Positions 5,855 through 11,125 of a stretch of 11,125 bases of DNA are shown piece by piece. Source of the DNA: Anoxybacillus sp050480245 (GTDB lineage Bacteria; Bacillota; Bacilli; Bacillales; Anoxybacillaceae); assembly GCA_050480245.1 (NCBI GenBank), contig JBCNEQ010000071.1. One strand, written 5' to 3'. Each line of letters opens with the position of its first letter. Position 1 is the stretch's first letter. Made by a program: the position numbers and the translations under genes. Under the pieces are notes generated by a model. It was not told the DNA's origin, made no database searches, and saw nothing but the letters and a program-made list of their open reading frames with translations.

Positions 5855-6889
5855 TTACACCCGATGAAATTGTTGCAAGAAACGAAGATCGTTTTGGTAA
5901 AAATGGCGAATATCATCAATGCCATATTTAAGCATCGCAATGCGCTCTGGACCCATACCGAACGCAAAGCCGGTATATTTTTTTGAGTCAAATCCTGCCA
6001 TCTCGAGCACGTTTGGATGCACCATGCCCGCCCCTAAAATTTCAATCCAACCTGTTCCTTTACATACGTTACAGCCGTGCCCGCCGCAATTAAAACATGA
6101 CACGTCGACTTCAACAGACGGTTCGGTAAATGGGAAAAAGCTTGGACGGAAGCGAATGTCGCGATCTTCACCAAACATTTTGCGCGCAAATTCACGCAAC
6201 GTTCCTTTTAAATCGCTCATGCGAATGTTTTCGTCTACCACGAGCCCTTCAATTTGCGTAAATTGATGGGAATGCGTTGCATCGTCGTTGTCGCGGCGAT
6301 ATACTTTTCCAGGGCAAATGATTTTTACAGGACCGCGCCCTTGATGTTTTTCCATTGTGCGCGCTTGCACCGGAGACGTATGTGTACGTAATAAAATTTC
6401 CTCTGTAATATAAAATGAATCTTGCATATCGCGCGCCGGATGACCTTTTGGCAAATTGAGCGCTTCAAAGTTGTAGTAATCTTGCTCCACTTCTGGACCT
6501 TCGGCAATCGTATATCCCATGCCGATAAATAAATCTTCAATTTCTTCAATAACGCGCGTGAGTGGATGATGGTTGCCGCGTCTAATCGGGCGACCCGGAA
6601 GTGTCACATCAATCGCTTCCGCCGCTAGTTTTTTCTCTACTTCTGCTTGTTCAAGCGTTGCTTGTTTTGCCTCTAATGCTCGTTGAATCGCTTCGCGCAC
6701 GTCGTTGACAAGCGCTCCCATGAGCGGGCGCTCTTCAGGCGACAGCGCCCCCATCCCGCGTAGCACTTCGGTAATTGGGCCTTTTTTGCCGAGATACGCC
6801 ACACGTACGTCATTGAGCGCTTTTAAATCGTTTGCTTGTTCAATTTTTTCAAGCGCTTCTTGTTGAAGCTGTTGTAACCGTTCCTTCAT
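5855..6889 (-). CDS. pheS: Phenylalanyl-tRNA synthetase alpha subunit
   Basis: The catalytic subunit, which activates phenylalanine with ATP and transfers it to tRNA-Phe. It has 344 residues, standard for Bacillus. A coiled-coil tRNA-binding arm is at about 1-90 (rich in Glu, Leu and Gln). The class II catalytic core has motif 2 around THSHQFTQIEGLVVD, a cysteine-rich insert CFNCGGHGCNVCKGTG as in Bacillus PheS, and motif 3 GFAFGMGPERIAMLKYG near the end. The Ala of GFAFGMG matches the residue known to set the size of the phenylalanine pocket. The start at 6889 has AAGGAGGG (6898-6905) at a good distance. It is first in the operon behind the T-box leader. Confidence 0.97.
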   Translation of the reverse strand: MKERLQQLQQEALEKIEQANDLKALNDVRVAYLGKKGPITEVLRGMGALSPEERPLMGALVNDVREAIQRALEAKQATLEQAEVEKKLAAEAIDVTLPGRPIRRGNHHPLTRVIEEIEDLFIGMGYTIAEGPEVEQDYYNFEALNLPKGHPARDMQDSFYITEEILLRTHTSPVQARTMEKHQGRGPVKIICPGKVYRRDNDDATHSHQFTQIEGLVVDENIRMSDLKGTLREFARKMFGEDRDIRFRPSFFPFTEPSVEVDVSCFNCGGHGCNVCKGTGWIEILGAGMVHPNVLEMAGFDSKKYTGFAFGMGPERIAMLKYGIDDIRHFYQNDLRFLQQFHRV

Positions 6890-6918
6890 ATGGAAATCCC
6901 TCCTTGTTATGTATAAAA

Positions 6919-7189
6919 AATAAAAAACTCGCCCCTTAAGTAAGGGACGAGTGCACTCGCGGTACCACCCTTGTTAGCTATGCAATCAACATAGCTCACT
7001 TCATTGCGATAACGGTCTACACCGGAACGCCTTTACATTTTGCATGCGCAAAATGGTCCAAGCGCCAACTCCCGAGGTGAATTCACTTGCTTAAGCCATA
7101 AAAACGCTCGCAGTCTATGGCGTTTTCTCCCTGAATGGCGATCGGCAAGCTACTCTTCTCGATCATCGTTTTTTGTATGATGAAATTCT
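6919..7189 (-). ncRNA. T-box riboswitch leader, tRNA-Phe specific
   Basis: The untranslated leader of pheS senses uncharged tRNA-Phe and lets transcription continue when charged tRNA is scarce. The T-box core on the minus strand is AAGGGTGGTACCGCG (6972-6958), matching the consensus, with the discriminator-pairing bulge UGGN. The specifier is UUC (7081-7079) inside GTGAATTCACC, the usual setting for a Phe leader and in agreement with the downstream genes. Stem I lies at about 7175-7060, with an AGGGAG-type distal motif near 7132. The terminator is 6921-6952. The promoter is directly upstream. The whole intergenic stretch 6890-7245 is used by this leader and its promoter. Confidence 0.95.
6921..6952 (-). 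terminator. T-box-controlled attenuator of pheST
   Basis: On the minus strand ACTCGTCCCTTA and TAAGGGGCGAGT form a 12-base stem with one mismatch and a short loop, followed by TTTTTTATTTTTT. The 5' arm follows the T-box sequence by a few bases, so it competes with the antiterminator. It probably also stops read-through from ysgA, since no other terminator is visible after that gene. Confidence 0.92.
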
Positions 7190-7195
7190 TCATTT

Positions 7196-7224
7196 ATTAT
7201 AAGCAAATGAGCAATGAGGTGCAA
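7196..7224 (-). promoter_or_regulatory. Sigma-A promoter of the pheST leader
   Basis: On the minus strand TTGCAC (7224-7219) and a perfect TATAAT (7201-7196) are separated by exactly 17 bases. The expected start of transcription is near 7189, at the 5' edge of the T-box stem I. It lies 21 bases after the stop of the upstream methyltransferase gene. Confidence 0.88.
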
Positions 7225-7245
7225 GGTGATGATGCAAACATGTGT

Positions 7246-7998
7246 TTATTTTTTCTGCAAATGGTAAAGTAAAATCCCTGTTGCAACGGCTACGTTTAAC
7301 GATTCTGCCTTCCCATAAATCGGCACATATAAGTTGGCAGTTGTTTGCTGTAGCCATTTATCGTTCACACCGCTTCCTTCGTTTCCAACGATTAATGCAA
7401 ACGATGACGAAGGAGATACAGATCGATAGTCTACTCCGTTTTGAAGCGATGTTCCATAAATCGGAATATGCCTGTTTTGAAAATGGGCGATCCATTGTCC
7501 AATATCTCCTTTTATCACAGGGAAATGAAACAACGAACCTTGTGTTGCACGAATCACTTTTGCGTTATATATATCGACGCTTCCTTCTCCGACGACAACA
7601 GCGTCTATTCCAGCAGCATCTGCGGTACGAATAATCGTTCCTAAGTTTCCGGGATCTTGTACTGCATCAACGAACAACGCCGTTTGCACATCATCCACGT
7701 TCCAATGCATTTGTTTACATACCGCTGCGATGCCTTGCGGTGTTTCTGTATCGCTTATCGCTTTTATCACTTCATCGGTCACGATCGTCATCGGAATATG
7801 AGAAATATTCCAACTAGCTGGAATGTCCGCATGCTCAACAACGATCAATTGTTCAATGTGCACACCGCTTTTCACTGCTTCTTCTACTAAATGAAATCCT
7901 TCTACTAAAAATAGCCCTGTTTTCTCGCGTTCTTTTTTCGTGAGCAGTTTTTTCCATTGCTTCACTCGTTCATTTTTTGGCGATTCAATTCGTTTCAC
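7246..7998 (-). CDS. ysgA: TrmH/SpoU-family RNA 2'-O-methyltransferase
   Basis: A SPOUT-fold enzyme using S-adenosylmethionine to methylate ribose in RNA; the exact rRNA or tRNA site is not deducible here. It has 250 residues. An N-terminal substrate-binding part at about 1-95 includes LVEGFHLVEEAV. The three SpoU motifs follow: VQDPGNLGTIIRTADAAG (about 112-130), LIVGNEGSGV (about 195-205) and YVPIYGKAESLNVAVATG (about 220-240), which contribute to the knot and cofactor site. I choose the GTG at 7998, not the upstream TTG at 8013. GGGGGA lies 7 bases before the GTG, and the GTG overlaps the msrA stop as GTGA, a typical coupling arrangement. The position beside pheS and near sspI is the same as ysgA in B. 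subtilis. No terminator follows. Confidence 0.9.
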   Translation of the reverse strand: MKRIESPKNERVKQWKKLLTKKEREKTGLFLVEGFHLVEEAVKSGVHIEQLIVVEHADIPASWNISHIPMTIVTDEVIKAISDTETPQGIAAVCKQMHWNVDDVQTALFVDAVQDPGNLGTIIRTADAAGIDAVVVGEGSVDIYNAKVIRATQGSLFHFPVIKGDIGQWIAHFQNRHIPIYGTSLQNGVDYRSVSPSSSFALIVGNEGSGVNDKWLQQTTANLYVPIYGKAESLNVAVATGILLYHLQKK

Positions 7999-8519
7999 TC
8001 GTTTTTCCCCCAATGTTTCGCAATAAATTCATCGCGTCCAGATGCCGCACGGTCTTCTTTATAATGTTTCGGATTTTTCTTATGGTAATTTTGATGATAG
8101 TCTTCTGCTGGATAAAACGTTGTCGCTGGTAAAATTTCTGTTACAATCGGCTTGGAAAAACGACCGCTTTCTTCTAATTGTTTTTTCGATTGCTCCGCTA
8201 ATGTTTTTTGTCTTTCGTTATGATAAAAAATCGCTGTTCGATATTGTGGACCACGGTCGTGAAATTGCCCCCCGTCATCCGTTGGATCAATTTGACACCA
8301 ATACAACTCCAACAATTTTTCGTACGGAAATACATCGGGATCAAACGTAATTTGTACCGCTTCATAATGTCCTGTCGTTCCTGTTTTCACTTGTTCATAC
8401 GTCGGATGTTCGACATGTCCACCTGTGTATCCAGAAACGATGCCGTAAATCCCATCAAGTTCTTCAAACGGCGTAACCATGCACCAAAAACACCCACCAG
8501 CAAATGTTGCTTTTTCCAT
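7995..8519 (-). CDS. msrA: Peptide-methionine (S)-S-oxide reductase
   Basis: Repairs oxidised methionine (the S-sulfoxide) in proteins, using thioredoxin as the usual reductant. It has 174 residues. The catalytic motif GGCFWC is at residues 8-13, with C10 as the nucleophile. Other family signatures are VSGYTGG, HYEAVQITFDP, IDPTDDGGQFHDRGPQYR and FYPAEDYHQNY. Cysteines are few (C10, C13 and one in LYWCQIDP), and there is no C-terminal resolving cysteine, unlike the E. coli enzyme. The ATG at 8519 is preferred because AGAGGAG lies 8-14 bases upstream. The open frame reaches 8555, but those 12 codons contain the ribosome binding site and fall at the likely transcription start. It overlaps the next gene by 4 bases and forms an operon with it. 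Confidence 0.95.
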   Translation of the reverse strand: MEKATFAGGCFWCMVTPFEELDGIYGIVSGYTGGHVEHPTYEQVKTGTTGHYEAVQITFDPDVFPYEKLLELYWCQIDPTDDGGQFHDRGPQYRTAIFYHNERQKTLAEQSKKQLEESGRFSKPIVTEILPATTFYPAEDYHQNYHKKNPKHYKEDRAASGRDEFIAKHWGKNE

Positions 8520-8538
8520 TTTTCTCTCTCCTCTTTTA

Positions 8539-8569
8539 TGAATAGTAGTTATCATTATAGCAAAAACTA
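8539..8569 (+). promoter_or_regulatory. Candidate sigma-G promoter of sspI
   Basis: TGAATA (8539-8544) and AAAACTA (8563-8569) are separated by 18 bases, resembling the forespore sigma-G pattern TGMATA / CATACTA. The -10 matches at 5 of 7 positions. The start of transcription would be near 8576, with the sspI ribosome binding site at 8591. Forespore control is expected for small acid-soluble spore proteins. Confidence 0.5.
8554..8562 (-). promoter_or_regulatory. Candidate extended -10 promoter of msrA-ysgA
   Basis: On the minus strand TGCTATAAT combines a perfect -10 (8559-8554) with the TG of an extended -10. No good -35 is seen at 17 bases. Transcription would begin near 8547, about 28 bases before the msrA start. 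The site overlaps the sspI promoter on the other strand. Confidence 0.65.
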
Positions 8570-8602
8570 CTTACGCAATACATAAAGAATGGAGTGAAAA
8601 CA

Positions 8603-8812
8603 ATGGACTTTAATTTACGCGGTGCCGTCATGGCAAACGTCGCAAACAGCTCAAAAGACCAGCTTGAACATACGATCGTTGATGCGATTCAACAAGGTGA
8701 AGAAAAATATTTACCTGGTCTTGGCGTTTTATTTGAAGCGTTATGGAATCATGCAACAGAGGAACAAAAACAATCAATGCTTGAAACATTAGAAGAAGCC
8801 GTAAAAAAATAG
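8603..8812 (+). CDS. sspI: Small acid-soluble spore protein I
   Basis: A minor small acid-soluble spore protein made in the forespore and stored in the spore core; its molecular role is not well defined. It has 69 residues, starting MDFNLRGAVMANVANSS, with the highly conserved block QLEHTIVDAIQ-GEEK-LPGLGVLFE and ending MLETLEEAVKK, as in Bacillus SspI. The ATG at 8603 is chosen because GGAG at 8591-8594 fits it. An in-frame GTG at 8594 would lie inside that ribosome binding site. It is divergent from msrA and convergent with galM. It is the clearest evidence that the host forms endospores. Confidence 0.95.
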   Translation: MDFNLRGAVMANVANSSKDQLEHTIVDAIQQGEEKYLPGLGVLFEALWNHATEEQKQSMLETLEEAVKK

Positions 8813-8835
8813 CCTTCGCGTTGAAGGCTATTTTT
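8803..8835. terminator. Bidirectional terminator between sspI and galM
   Basis: AAAATAGCCTTC and GAAGGCTATTTT form a perfect stem around a 4-6-base loop. A runs lie on the left and T runs on the right, so it works for sspI on the plus strand and for galM on the minus strand. The 5' arm includes the sspI stop codon. Confidence 0.88.
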
Positions 8836-8861
8836 ATCGTAAAATAAAACGTTCCATGATG

Positions 8862-9911
8862 TTAATAGGACACACGAAACGTATATTTTGTTGTCGATGA
8901 ATACAATTGTCCTGCCTGCAATATACAAGACGGAAAATGAGGATGATGAACCGCATCTGGCAACGCTTGTGTCTCTAAACAAATGCCTAAATACTTTCGA
9001 GATTGTAGACCATTCATTTTTTCACCATGAGGGATTTGGTTCCCAGTATATACGACGACACCAACTTCATCCGTTTCAACAACTAATGTTCGCCCACTTT
9101 CACGGTCAAATAAGACAATTTCTTCATCATGATGAGTATTTAAAATAAATGGATGGTCATATCCTTGTCCGACTAAACGAATTTGCGGATCAGTTGACTC
9201 AATGACTTCTCTCAACTTTTTCCCTTGACGTAAATCAAAAGGTGTACCTGTCACATCTTTTATTTCCCCAGTCGGGATAAATTCATGATCTAACGGTAAA
9301 AAACGGTCACTTTTCATTTTTAGTTCGTGTTGCAAAATATCTTTTTTTACGTTACCGCTCAAATTAAAGTACGTATGATTCGTTAATGTAAACGGCGTAT
9401 CTTCATCAGAAATGGCTTGATAAGAAATAATTAGTTCGTTTTCATTGTTTAATGTATATGTGACTTGCACATCGACGTTCCCAGGATATCCTTCTTCCCC
9501 ATCAACACTCCGATGTGAAAAACAGACACCAACTTCTTCTTTTTTCGAAAATCCTGCTGCTTGCCAAATGATGTGATGAAACCCTTTCTTTCCACCGTGC
9601 AGATGGTTTCCATTTTCATTTGCATATAATCTATACGTTTTTCCATTTAACTCAAAACAACTATTTTTTATTCTCCCGGCTACCCTTCCGATGACAGCTC
9701 CTAAATACGGACGGTTTGTCAAATACGAAGAAAAGTCATCAAACGCTAAGACAACATTTTCATATTTTCCATTTTTATCAGGCACAAGTATACTTGTAAT
9801 GATGCACCCGTAGTTTAAACAAGTAACTTCCATTCCATGATCATTAGCAAGTGTAAATGCGATGATCGGTTGACCATTTATTTTTGTTCGTTGTTCTTGT
9901 ACAAGTCTCAT
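8862..9911 (-). CDS. galM: Aldose 1-epimerase (mutarotase)
   Basis: Interconverts alpha and beta forms of galactose or glucose in the cytoplasm, feeding beta-galactose released by beta-galactosidase to galactokinase. It has 349 residues, normal for GalM. Visible signatures are NHLHGGKKGFH (first active-site His), TNHTYFNLSG (catalytic acid His), GYDHPFIL and the catalytic base Glu in GICLETQALPDAVHHP near the C-terminus. The ATG at 9911 (MRLVQEQRTK) is preferred because AAGGGGAA lies 7 bases upstream. The frame stays open to 9989, but that part is the hairpin after the regulator gene and adds 26 unrelated residues. It is last in a minus-strand operon behind a LacI-type regulator and a beta-galactosidase. 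Confidence 0.93.
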   Translation of the reverse strand: MRLVQEQRTKINGQPIIAFTLANDHGMEVTCLNYGCIITSILVPDKNGKYENVVLAFDDFSSYLTNRPYLGAVIGRVAGRIKNSCFELNGKTYRLYANENGNHLHGGKKGFHHIIWQAAGFSKKEEVGVCFSHRSVDGEEGYPGNVDVQVTYTLNNENELIISYQAISDEDTPFTLTNHTYFNLSGNVKKDILQHELKMKSDRFLPLDHEFIPTGEIKDVTGTPFDLRQGKKLREVIESTDPQIRLVGQGYDHPFILNTHHDEEIVLFDRESGRTLVVETDEVGVVVYTGNQIPHGEKMNGLQSRKYLGICLETQALPDAVHHPHFPSCILQAGQLYSSTTKYTFRVSY

Positions 9912-9936
9912 GTTTATTCCCCTTTTGCACATGTTA

Positions 9937-9974
9937 AAAGAAATAGCTTTCGCCAAAGCGGAAGCTATTTCTTT
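9937..9974 (-). terminator. Hairpin over the regulator stop codon, before galM
   Basis: AAAGAAATAGCTT (9937-9949) pairs perfectly with AAGCTATTTCTTT (9962-9974), with an inner CGC-caaa-GCG and one mismatch. On the minus strand the stem ends in TTTCTTTT. The lacI-family stop codon (9965-9967) is inside the stem. The galM start is only 25 bases further on, leaving no space for a separate promoter. The hairpin is therefore likely a partial terminator or an RNA-stabilising structure. Confidence 0.7.
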
Positions 9975-10984
9975 ACTGTGTAGATACAACTACTTTCCCT
10001 CACAACAAGTTTTGTTGGAACAACAATTTTTTTCGGTATTTCTCTTTTCGTTTGAATTTGTTCAACAAGCAATTCAACGGCCGTCTCGCCCATAAATTCC
10101 GTATAAACTTGCACAGTCGATAACGGTGGTTGAACAAATTTCGATGTAGGAAGATCGTTAAAGCCTACGATGGCCACTTCATTTGGCACATCAATTCCAG
10201 CTTCATGTAGCGCCCGCAACGCTCCAATCGCCATCGAATCGCTTGCGATAAAAAACGCAGTTGGACGATTTGGTAGCTGAAGTGCTTGTTTCATTAACAT
10301 ATATCCATCTTCAGCAATAAAACGTCCGGTGAATACATACTCTGGAATGAACATGCCGCGCAAATATAAATATTCATAAAATGTACGTTCACGCTCATCT
10401 TGAACTAGTTGACCATCACCAACATATTCGCGCCCCCCAATATAACCGATATGCTTATGACCGAGATCCATCAAATATTGAAGAACACGAACAGTTGCTT
10501 TCCGAAAATCAACAACGACAGAATCAAAGCGATCTTCATCGGGAGAGTAGTCAACAAAAACAATATGTTTTGTGACTGACATGAATAAGTCAATATTTTG
10601 TTTCCCAAACTTCCCAACAGCAATAATTCCATCTAAACCTGTTAACCATTCTGATTCATACGAACCATCTTTCTTAAACAACTTGACGAGCTCAATTTGG
10701 CGATGAAAACATTCCTTTTCTACACCGAGACGGATTGCCATATAATATGGATCGTCAAGCTCTTGAGATTCCGAGTACCAGTTGACAACGCCAAAACGAA
10801 GCCGTTCTTTCGCGCTCATTTGATTACGTTCCCTAGGCGTTTTATAGTTAAGCTCTTGGGCAATTTCAAAAATGCGCTTTCTCGTTTCGTCCGATACAGA
10901 TAACGTCATATCATAATTTAATACACGCGATACAGTGGCAACGGACACCCCTGCCTTCTCTGCGATTTCTTTCAATGTAGCCAT
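9965..10984 (-). CDS. LacI-family transcriptional regulator, GanR/EbgR-like
   Basis: A sugar-responsive DNA-binding repressor, probably controlling the surrounding galactoside operon. It has 339 residues. The N-terminal LacI helix-turn-helix is at about 2-25 (LKEIAEKAGVSVATVSRVLN), with the hinge helix near 45-60. The remaining 270 residues are the periplasmic-binding-protein-like sensor, with LDGIIAVGKFG, DLGHKHIGYIGG, AFFIASDSMAIGALRALHEAG and VPNEVAIVGFNDLPTSKFVQPPLSTV. The N-terminal stretch VSRVLNYDMTLSVSDETRKRI resembles GanR and EbgR, regulators of beta-galactosidase genes. This fits its place 21 bases behind a beta-galactosidase gene. The ATG at 10984 has AAGGGG at a good distance. 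I saw no clear operator in the window; it probably lies upstream of the operon. Confidence 0.92.
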   Translation of the reverse strand: MATLKEIAEKAGVSVATVSRVLNYDMTLSVSDETRKRIFEIAQELNYKTPRERNQMSAKERLRFGVVNWYSESQELDDPYYMAIRLGVEKECFHRQIELVKLFKKDGSYESEWLTGLDGIIAVGKFGKQNIDLFMSVTKHIVFVDYSPDEDRFDSVVVDFRKATVRVLQYLMDLGHKHIGYIGGREYVGDGQLVQDERERTFYEYLYLRGMFIPEYVFTGRFIAEDGYMLMKQALQLPNRPTAFFIASDSMAIGALRALHEAGIDVPNEVAIVGFNDLPTSKFVQPPLSTVQVYTEFMGETAVELLVEQIQTKREIPKKIVVPTKLVVRESSCIYTVKK

Positions 10985-11005
10985 TGATGCAACCCCTTTA
11001 TTATG

Positions 11006-11125
11006 CTAAATTTTAACGATTTGACTATCATACGGTTTGAGGGTCAAATTGTGAAACCGTTTTTCTTGATCTGTATGGTTTAAGATGAACATGTACTCAC
11101 CATCATCACGAAACTTACGCAAGGA
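11006..11125 (-). CDS. C-terminus of a probable GH42 beta-galactosidase (runs off window)
   Basis: The last 39 codons of a minus-strand gene that enters from the right edge and stops at the TAG 11006-11008. The visible end, with FRDDGEYMFILNHTDQEK and LKPYDSQIVKI, resembles the small beta-sandwich domain that ends family 42 beta-galactosidases (GanA/LacA type). The fragment is short, so the family is a reasoned guess strengthened by the adjoining GanR/EbgR-like regulator and galM. Another glycoside hydrolase with a similar C-terminal domain is possible. Confidence 0.6.
   Translation of the reverse strand, partial: SLRKFRDDGEYMFILNHTDQEKRFHNLTLKPYDSQIVKI

Noticed and set aside
5418..5867. 149-codon open frame on the plus strand within pheT
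   Set aside because: Antisense shadow with no start signal; pheT here has clear tRNA-binding domain motifs.
8520..8555. Longer msrA start at 8555
   Set aside because: This segment includes the ribosome binding site AGAGGAG and lies at the predicted transcription start.
8594..8602. GTG start of sspI three codons upstream
   Set aside because: The GTG is part of the GGAGTG ribosome binding site of the ATG at 8603, where SspI proteins normally begin.
9912..9989. Longer galM start at 9989
   Set aside because: The extra 26 residues are encoded by the hairpin and the ribosome binding site region; MRLVQEQ at 9911 has a proper ribosome binding site and the family's usual N-terminus.
1..11125. CRISPR array, tRNA or rRNA genes
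   Set aside because: No regularly spaced direct repeats and no tRNA- or rRNA-like sequences were seen on reading either strand.

Overview
The window looks like a chromosomal segment of a moderately thermophilic, spore-forming Bacillaceae. The base composition and protein sequences are closest to what I know of Anoxybacillus, Parageobacillus or Geobacillus; this is a judgement from reading, not a search. Supporting signs are a small acid-soluble spore protein gene (sspI), a T-box-controlled pheST operon, and the Bacillus-type order sspI / TrmH-family methyltransferase / pheS / pheT.

Layout. (1) 1-3200 is an accessory, mobile-element-rich patch. An IS1380-type element runs in from the left edge and cuts off an orphan Rhs-type toxin cassette (558-1187). 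Beside the cassette lies a small two-helix membrane protein gene (1241-1477) with its own terminator, a plausible immunity gene. Next comes a decayed IS110-family element (about 1527-3198) whose transposase has three in-frame stop codons. The element has subterminal inverted repeats and a roughly 300-base noncoding 3' region full of nested hairpins. That is the architecture of the IS1111 group, in which this region encodes the guide (bridge/seek) RNA. (2) 3383-8519 is core chromosome on the minus strand: msrA and a TrmH/SpoU RNA methyltransferase gene (ysgA-like) overlapping by 4 bases, then a promoter, a phenylalanine T-box leader, pheS, pheT and a strong terminator. (3) sspI is on the plus strand, divergent from msrA, with a sigma-G-like promoter. 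(4) 8862-11125 is a minus-strand sugar operon: the end of what looks like a GH42 beta-galactosidase, a LacI-family regulator and galM (aldose 1-epimerase).

How the genes work together. PheS and PheT form the alpha2-beta2 phenylalanyl-tRNA synthetase, and the T-box senses uncharged tRNA-Phe through a UUC specifier. The beta-galactosidase, regulator and epimerase form a set for taking galactosides into galactose metabolism. A hairpin over the regulator's stop codon probably lowers galM expression. The Rhs fragment, membrane protein and two insertion sequences look like the eroded remains of a polymorphic-toxin locus inserted downstream of pheT.

The most promising unusual item is the candidate guide RNA of the dead IS1111-type element. 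I found no CRISPR array, tRNA gene, rRNA gene or clearly new defence system.
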